DNA of 64,000 bases from Candidatus Ichthyocystis sparus. GTDB lineage: Bacteria; Pseudomonadota; Gammaproteobacteria; Burkholderiales; 2013Ark19i. How positions within the stretch are numbered: position 1 is the first letter of the stretch; each line of letters starts with the position of its first letter. The stretch is taken from contig NZ_FKII01000055.1 of the NCBI RefSeq assembly GCF_900078745.1, positions 1 to 64,000 on the forward strand. The letters run 5' to 3'. A program made the translations under genes and the position numbers. This document shows positions 58,262-64,000 of this stretch, in pieces. The notes beneath the pieces were generated by a model that had not been told where the DNA came from, did no database searches, and worked only from the letters and a program-made list of their open reading frames with translations.

Positions 58262-61200
58262 CTACTCATTTCTTTTTCTTTTACGTCCACCATCTCCATC
58301 ACCTCTCATAAATTCGCTCGATTCACCAGCAGACGGTGGTGAAGGTGGCGGCTCTCGATTCAGCAATTCTGCCAATCTCACTCCAATATCCACATCCTCA
58401 GCAGCAATCACTATTGGTTGCTCAGATGAGGATACAGGAGTTGACTCACCTACTAATAAAACATCCAGCTCAGAAACAACACCTTCCCCAATTGATTCAA
58501 CTTCTCTAACCAATTCAAACGACTCCGAAGAGGAAGAGGAAGAGGAAGAGGAAGAGGAAACATCAGCATCTAATACTGAACGACCTGCAATATCATCTCC
58601 CGAAGCCATACCTCTACTTGTAATTCTACTACTACTTCCTGGTGTTTCTTCTCTACGTCTTCTTACAAGTTCCCTACGTCTTTGGTAGACTGAGAGTGCT
58701 GATTCAGGAACACCAGCGGTATCGAGAACATAAGTTAAATCTTCATAACTAACATCATCCAATGACCCATCTTCTAGTCCAGAACAAGCTCTATCAACTT
58801 CCGCAGCCCACCGCGAGTTAAACACATCACTAATTAGATTACGAACAACATGATCTAATCTAGATAAAAAACTTACTAAACTACCTCCACTTAATTGAAG
58901 CCCAAGATCAGAGGAAGGTGATAACAATCGAACATTAGCAAGACCACGTATAAAGTCAGGACGGTAGTTGCAATGATACGTACCCAAACACCTAGAAATA
59001 AAGTTATATAGATACAACTCCCTATAGGTTGTAAACCAAATAGATCGCCCAATAATCGAAAGCCCACTACCCATAGCATTTGAGATGTAACTGCGAATCG
59101 ATTTCGAGAAAGATCGTGTAACAGATACATAAAAGCTACTAAAGAAGAAATCACGAATTAATATAACGCTATCAGGATGTAACTCAACACCCAGCGAATC
59201 AGCATATTGAAAATATGGGGGATCAGCATATTGAACACTTGGGGGAATTGAAACTGTAGAAGAAGACGGAGTATCATCTTCAACATAAATTGGATCAGAA
59301 GAGTGTCCACCACGAGAATCTCCAATTGGGTCAGAAGAGGGTCCATCACGAGAATCTCCAATTGGATCAGAAGAGGGTCCACCACGAGAATCTCCAACAG
59401 AAGATAGCAAACTCAATTCTGAAGAATTAACAGGAGGAGGCATCCAAACAGCAGCATGAACAGTTCTTGTATCAACATGAGTAGGAACAGGAACATTACC
59501 AACACCCCTGCGCCTTTTTGCTGCAACTGGGGCAGTACCTGTCTGAGCGGGAACAGAAACATTACCGCCACCTATCTGCCTCCCTGCTGAAACTGGAACA
59601 GTACTTGTACTAACATGAGTGGGAATAGGAACACTATCACCACCCATGTGCCCTCTTCCTGCTACAACAGGAGCATAATCGGGTCTAGGAAGCACAGAAG
59701 GCCAAACATGAGTGGGAACAGGAACACTATCACCACCCATGTGTCTTCCTGGCACAACAGGAGCATAACCAGGTCTATATCCAAAAACATGAGGCCAAAC
59801 ACGAGTGGGAACAGGAACATTATAACCACCCATGTGTCTTCCTGATACAACAGGAGCATAACCAGGCCTATATCCAAAAACAGGAGGCCAACCATGAGTG
59901 GGCACAGGAACATTATAACCACCCATGTGTCTTCCTGATACAACAGGAGCATAATCAGGTCTATATCCAAAAATAGGAGGCACAAGAGGCCAAACACGAG
60001 TGGGAACAGGAACATTATCACCACCCATGTGCCTTACTGCTACAACAGGAGCATAACCAGGCCTATATCCAAAAACAGGAGGCCAACCATGAGTGGGTCC
60101 TGATACAACAGGAGCATAATCAGGTCTATATCCAAAAATAGGAGGCACAAGAGGCCAAACACGAGTGGGAACAGGAACATTACCACCACTCATGTGTCTT
60201 ATTGCCGGAACATAAAGAGGTCTATGTGTAGGAATCTGAGATCTATGTGTAGGAATATCGCGTTTTTTTTCCACGTAGGAACCTAATATCACTACCGATC
60301 GTGCTGCCCCAGGAGTACCGGCAATATTCAGGACATCTACAAAATCTTCACAACTAACAGCACTCAAGGACTCACCTTCCAGAGAAACAGAAACCTCACC
60401 CAAGCAAGAGTCAAAAATAGACTCCAACTCGCTACGGATAGCACTATCTAGATTCGATAAAAAACTTAGCAAACTATCCCCAGTTAATGGCAATGAACTA
60501 CGGTCAGAAGAATCAGATACCACTTGAATTCTGGGAAGAGCTCTTATAAACCCAGGGCGATGATTAGCATGGTACTCACCAAAACACCTAGATACAAAAA
60601 AATCTCTACACATTGGATTATAAGTACTGCGCCAAATAGCTCGCCCAGTCACTGAAAGCCTATTACTCACTCTTGGTGGGAACTGTTTTTTTACTATCAT
60701 CTCATAAAGACTTCTAGCGAATTCACCCACTTCAAAAAAAATATTTGTAATCATCTGAATACTCTCGGGAGATAGCATAACACCCAGTGAACTCAAAATA
60801 TCCGGACTAAGAGTGGCAACCGAAGAAGGAACAGCAGCAGAAGTGCCACATTTTTGGGCAGAGTCCTTACCTCTACCTCTACCCTTAGTACTTACTCCCT
60901 TACCAATAAAAGTAGAAGTAGTTGAAGTAGCAGCAGCTGAAGAAGAAACAACAACAGCAGTATCACGCTTTTTGGCAGGAGCCTTACCTTTACCACCGGT
61001 ACTCACCCCCTTGCCCACCACAGTAGTAGCAGCAGTTGAAGTAGTAACAGCTGAAGAAGAAACAACAGCAGCAGTATCACGCTTTTTGGCAGGAGCCTTA
61101 CCTTTACCACCGGTACTCACCCCCTTGCCCACCACAGTAGCAGCAGCAGTTGAAGTAGTAGCAGCAGCAGTTGAAGTAGCAGCAGCAGGAGCCTCAACTT

Positions 61201-64000
61201 GCTGCAAACTATCTTTACTACCACCATCTTCGCCATCTGAGACATCACTATAAACAGCAGCACCAGTTACAGAAGCAGAGAAAATATCAACAGCAGCCAC
61301 CCTCAACTCAGATAGAGGTGAAGTAGGTGCAGGCGAAAGTGCAGATTCTTCTAAAACTCCATCACCATAAGAAATACCTTCCTCAGTAGAGACTAAAACA
61401 TCAACACTACTACCAGAAGAAGACTCGACAGATCCAGAACCTTCAGGTGATATAGTAACTGACACAGCAACAGAAGGAAGAGAAGATTCAGGCCGAGGCT
61501 GAGAAGATAATTCATGCTGAAACTGAAGTCGTGGAGGAGAGGCGACCAAAAAAGTACGAATTCCTGAACCCATACCCTCAGCACACCTACCACTACTTTC
61601 TAATATCCTGCTTCTGCTTATAACACACCTTTGCGACACAAGTCTTTCAGGGATGGGCTCAACAATAATAAGAGGCGAAGAAGATTCAGTACCCATAGAT
61701 AATGCTCCAGCAGTAGATTCTTCAGCAGATAGAGCAGCATAGGAAATATCAACGGCAGCTACCATAGACTCAGATATAGGTACAGGTGCAGGAGATGCAG
61801 GAGATGCAGGAGATGATATAGGCGTAGATGCAAATTCTTCTAAAACCATCACACCAGACGCAGTACCTTCCGCAGTAGAGACCGAAGCATCAACACTACT
61901 ACTAGAAGAAGATTCGACAGATTCAGAACCTTCAGACGGTACAGTAGTAGTATGATAAGCCTCAACTTGCTGCATGTCACCAGCAGGAATACTACTACTC
62001 TGCACAGCGCCCTCTTCCTCTTTATTACTACCACCATTTTCGCTATCTGAGACACCACTATGAACATCACCACCAATTACAGAAGCAGATAAAATATCAA
62101 CAACAGCAGTTACCATCGACTCAGACAGAGGCGAAGGTATAGGTACAGGTGCAGGAGATGCAGGAGAAGATATAGGTGCAGATGCAGATTCTTCTAAAAC
62201 CCTCACACCAGACACAGTATCTTCCACAGTAGATACTGAAACATCTTCAAGAATACTCGAAGAAGATTTATCAGAAGTAGAATCAGGACCCTCTAATAGC
62301 GACGAAGAACCTAATTGCTTCATAGATCTAAGACGGCGTTTAGGCAATGGTTCATGAGCTATAATATTAGACCCTGAAGCCGTACCTTCACTTGTAACTT
62401 CACTACTACTTACTAATGTCTCGCTTTCATCTATCATGTATTTTCGGACAATTGAAAATGCTGGTGCAAAAACAGAATCAACATCAAGCAATCTAATGAG
62501 ATCTTCATAACTAACATTACTCAATGATACACATCCTAGTTCAGAACTAGCTTTATTAGCTTCCACATCCCACCTTAAGCTAAATATAGCCTTTATCAGA
62601 TCACGAACAACACAATCTAGTCTCGACAAAAAGTCTACTAAGCTAACTCCACTTAATGGCATTAAATCACTACCAGAGGAACCTGGTAACACTCTAATAT
62701 CAGCAATAGAGCGCATAAAACTAGGACGGTATCTGGAATGATATACACAAAAACACCTAGACATAAAACTAGACAGATGCAGTTCCCTATAAGTTCTGAA
62801 CCAAACAACCCGATCAATGGCTGGAAGTTCACTAAACACAGTACTTGAGATATGATCGCTAACCGATCTTGGGAAAGACGCCATGAAAGATCTACGAATA
62901 TTACGAAATAGTTCATGAAGTAGCCTGACACTATCAGGATGTAACTCAACACCCAGCAAAGCAGTACATTCAAGATATGAAGGAACCGAAACTGTAGAAG
63001 AAGTTAGAGTATCACCACTTTCAAGAACAGGTGGTGTCCAAACAGGAGCACGAACAACACTTCTATCAGAAGAAGGTTCAGCACCATGATGTCTAACAGT
63101 AGACGGTAGATTCAATCTGGGAGGTCGTAAAGAAGAAGAATAAGTTAAAACATCATCCCCTTCAAGAATAGGTGGTGTCCAAATAGGAGCACGAACGATA
63201 TTTGCCTCAGCAGAAACCGAAACATTATCACTACCAGTACGTCTCCCCGCTGCAATTGGACCAGAAGAAGACTCATCACTGGAAGATCCATCTTCAGGAT
63301 GAGACGGAGATGGCATACGATCTGGAGCAGTAATAACCCCTGATTCCGTAAGTTTAATCGTGCCTCTACTTATTTCCCTTGCTAGAGCAGAATTTGTTAC
63401 CGTTATCGATAACGCCACTTCAGGAATACCGGCATTGTCAAGGACACTTATGAAATCTCCACAACTAACACCATTCAATGCTTCCCCTTCCAGAGAAACA
63501 GAAACTTCATTCCAACAAGATCTAAAAATAGACTCCACCCTGCTACGAACAGCACAATCTAGTCTCAATAAAAAATCTAGCAAACCACCACCGCAGGCTA
63601 ATGGCACCGCAACAGGCTCAGGAGAATCCGATAATACTTTAACTTCAGGAAGAGCACGTACAAGATCGGGGCGATGCTCGGCATGGTACTCACAAATGCA
63701 CATGGATACAAAAACATCTTCACACATTTCCCTGTAAGTGCCACACCAAATAGCTCGCTCAGTCAATGAAAGTTTGCCACTCACGCTTGATGGAAGTTGT
63801 CTGCCCGCCATGCTAGCGTAAAAACGCCTAGCTAATCCACCAATTCTAAAAAAGAGATTCGAAATTATCTGAACACTCTCAGGAGATAGAGTAACACCCA
63901 ATGCAGTCAAAACATCCGGACCAACAGCAGGGGCTAAAGGGGCTGAAGAAGCAGCAGACGCACCACGCTTTTTGGCAGGAGCCTTACCCCTACCCTTCTT
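58262..64000 (-). CDS. giant-family paralog 3: at least four SRC-YH-RP repeat domains (5' truncated by window)
   Basis: The frame is open for 1913 codons to the right edge; no start is needed at the internal TTG near 63910 because the frame continues as KKGRGKAPAKKRG. Domains run A1 (about 63910-63425), B1 (62965-62470), A2 (60795-60310) and B2 (59205-58705), each with SRC or SMC, then YH and RP. Linkers include three KAPAKKR-type basic segments, a 31-residue Pro/Tyr repeat array, a 12-residue repeat and AAKRRRG. N-terminal-like segments (SDSENGGSNKEEEG) recur inside, as though two or three units fused. The intact C-terminus is GDGGRKRKRNE. A2-B2 is very close to paralog 1. Function unknown. 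Confidence 0.8.
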   Translation of the reverse strand, partial: KKGRGKAPAKKRGASAASSAPLAPAVGPDVLTALGVTLSPESVQIISNLFFRIGGLARRFYASMAGRQLPSSVSGKLSLTERAIWCGTYREMCEDVFVSMCICEYHAEHRPDLVRALPEVKVLSDSPEPVAVPLACGGGLLDFLLRLDCAVRSRVESIFRSCWNEVSVSLEGEALNGVSCGDFISVLDNAGIPEVALSITVTNSALAREISRGTIKLTESGVITAPDRMPSPSHPEDGSSSDESSSGPIAAGRRTGSDNVSVSAEANIVRAPIWTPPILEGDDVLTYSSSLRPPRLNLPSTVRHHGAEPSSDRSVVRAPVWTPPVLESGDTLTSSTVSVPSYLECTALLGVELHPDSVRLLHELFRNIRRSFMASFPRSVSDHISSTVFSELPAIDRVVWFRTYRELHLSSFMSRCFCVYHSRYRPSFMRSIADIRVLPGSSGSDLMPLSGVSLVDFLSRLDCVVRDLIKAIFSLRWDVEANKASSELGCVSLSNVSYEDLIRLLDVDSVFAPAFSIVRKYMIDESETLVSSSEVTSEGTASGSNIIAHEPLPKRRLRSMKQLGSSSLLEGPDSTSDKSSSSILEDVSVSTVEDTVSGVRVLEESASAPISSPASPAPVPIPSPLSESMVTAVVDILSASVIGGDVHSGVSDSENGGSNKEEEGAVQSSSIPAGDMQQVEAYHTTTVPSEGSESVESSSSSSVDASVSTAEGTASGVMVLEEFASTPISSPASPASPAPVPISESMVAAVDISYAALSAEESTAGALSMGTESSSPLIIVEPIPERLVSQRCVISRSRILESSGRCAEGMGSGIRTFLVASPPRLQFQHELSSQPRPESSLPSVAVSVTISPEGSGSVESSSGSSVDVLVSTEEGISYGDGVLEESALSPAPTSPLSELRVAAVDIFSASVTGAAVYSDVSDGEDGGSKDSLQQVEAPAAATSTAAATTSTAAATVVGKGVSTGGKGKAPAKKRDTAAVVSSSAVTTSTAATTVVGKGVSTGGKGKAPAKKRDTAVVVSSSAAATSTTSTFIGKGVSTKGRGRGKDSAQKCGTSAAVPSSVATLSPDILSSLGVMLSPESIQMITNIFFEVGEFARSLYEMIVKKQFPPRVSNRLSVTGRAIWRSTYNPMCRDFFVSRCFGEYHANHRPGFIRALPRIQVVSDSSDRSSLPLTGDSLLSFLSNLDSAIRSELESIFDSCLGEVSVSLEGESLSAVSCEDFVDVLNIAGTPGAARSVVILGSYVEKKRDIPTHRSQIPTHRPLYVPAIRHMSGGNVPVPTRVWPLVPPIFGYRPDYAPVVSGPTHGWPPVFGYRPGYAPVVAVRHMGGDNVPVPTRVWPLVPPIFGYRPDYAPVVSGRHMGGYNVPVPTHGWPPVFGYRPGYAPVVSGRHMGGYNVPVPTRVWPHVFGYRPGYAPVVPGRHMGGDSVPVPTHVWPSVLPRPDYAPVVAGRGHMGGDSVPIPTHVSTSTVPVSAGRQIGGGNVSVPAQTGTAPVAAKRRRGVGNVPVPTHVDTRTVHAAVWMPPPVNSSELSLLSSVGDSRGGPSSDPIGDSRDGPSSDPIGDSRGGHSSDPIYVEDDTPSSSTVSIPPSVQYADPPYFQYADSLGVELHPDSVILIRDFFFSSFYVSVTRSFSKSIRSYISNAMGSGLSIIGRSIWFTTYRELYLYNFISRCLGTYHCNYRPDFIRGLANVRLLSPSSDLGLQLSGGSLVSFLSRLDHVVRNLISDVFNSRWAAEVDRACSGLEDGSLDDVSYEDLTYVLDTAGVPESALSVYQRRRELVRRRREETPGSSSRITSRGMASGDDIAGRSVLDADVSSSSSSSSSSSESFELVREVESIGEGVVSELDVLLVGESTPVSSSEQPIVIAAEDVDIGVRLAELLNREPPPSPPSAGESSEFMRGDGDGGRKRKRNE
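59292..59399 (-). repeat. 36-bp tandem repeat (12 aa), three copies
   Basis: Units at 59292-59327, 59328-59363 and 59364-59399 encode GDSRGGPSSDPI variants in the linker before domain B2. Paralog 2 has related single copies. Confidence 0.85.
59600..60240 (-). repeat. 93-bp tandem repeat (31 aa), about five to six copies
   Basis: CATGTG anchors recur at 59645, 59738, 59831 and 59924, exactly 93 bp apart, then at 60026 (102) and 60191 (165) as imperfect copies. The unit encodes GRHMGGYNVPVP, then T-H/R-V/G-W-P, then VFGYRPGYAPVV. Variation between units is small, which suggests recent expansion. Confidence 0.88.
60940..61160 (-). repeat. 114-bp repeat with basic KAPAKKR core
   Basis: Copies anchored at 60966 and 61080 (114 bp, 38 residues apart) encode GKGVSTGGKGKAPAKKRDTA, with a degenerate third copy toward domain A2. 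The same core recurs at the right edge of the window. Confidence 0.8.

Noticed and set aside
59600-60240. repeat array considered as CRISPR
   Set aside because: The period is 93 bp with no unique spacers, and the array is in frame within a coding region.
60813-61253. 146-codon Ala/Leu/Pro-rich plus-strand frame
   Set aside because: It mirrors the Ala/Thr/Ser repeat linker of paralog 3 and repeats with the same period.

Overview
The window looks like a chromosome segment of an AT-rich, host-associated betaproteobacterium. The housekeeping genes run in beta/gammaproteobacterial order (dedA-ndk-rlmN-pilF-rodZ-ispG-hisS-yfgM-bamB-der-hfq; hemA-prfA-prmC; serS-ftsK-crp-trxB-smr). They are separated by long AT-rich spacers, decaying genes and expanded families of lineage-specific proteins. 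This mix resembles the intracellular fish-gill (epitheliocystis) bacteria called Candidatus Ichthyocystis. That identification is inferred from gene content and was not tested by any search.

Layout. (1) 1-2182: the 3' end of an acidic repeat protein, translationally coupled to a TolC/OprM-type outer-membrane efflux gene whose tail runs antisense into hfq. (2) 2016-12257: a long minus-strand operon for ribosome assembly, outer-membrane assembly, isoprenoid synthesis, cell shape and pilus assembly. rodZ in this operon is split by an A11 tract. (3) 12298-20447: mutL, miaA, purM (minus), hda, hemA, prfA, prmC and tRNA-Ser(CGA). (4) 20448-40143: about 20 kb of accessory DNA that lies where many betaproteobacteria have prmC directly followed by grxD. 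It holds a MarR regulator, two NAD(P)-binding epimerase-like proteins, a GDYXXLXY/DUF4401/DUF2157 membrane trio, a family of Ser/Gly-rich two-hydrophobic-segment proteins, a CDF metal transporter and a thiamine-salvage set (tenA, thiE, thiM, thiD). (5) 40180-48394: grxD, an MltF-like transglycosylase, serS, ftsK, a Crp/Fnr regulator, trxB and smr. (6) 48415-49800: a decay zone with a degenerate tRNA-Leu(CAG), and nadE and rlmB pseudogenes. (7) 50090-64000: three very large paralogous minus-strand genes; the last leaves the window open at its 5' end.

The most unusual feature is region 7. The big genes encode copies of an unrecognised repeat domain of about 165 residues (signature SRC-x3-YH-x3-RP-x-F-[IM]-R) set in low-complexity linkers with basic nuclear-localisation-like clusters and tandem repeats. 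Between the paralogs lie rotted pieces of crp, trxB, smr, nadE and rlmB. The array therefore grew by tandem duplication of a unit that included neighbouring core genes; the core copies decayed while the giant reading frames stayed largely open. Two of the three paralogs have lost their C-terminal tails to small indels. A second expanded family at 27.6-33.7 kb shares a two-hydrophobic-segment layout, and two of its members share a 3' hairpin with pairing-preserving substitutions. Both families are plausible host-interaction proteins, but nothing in the sequence proves secretion.
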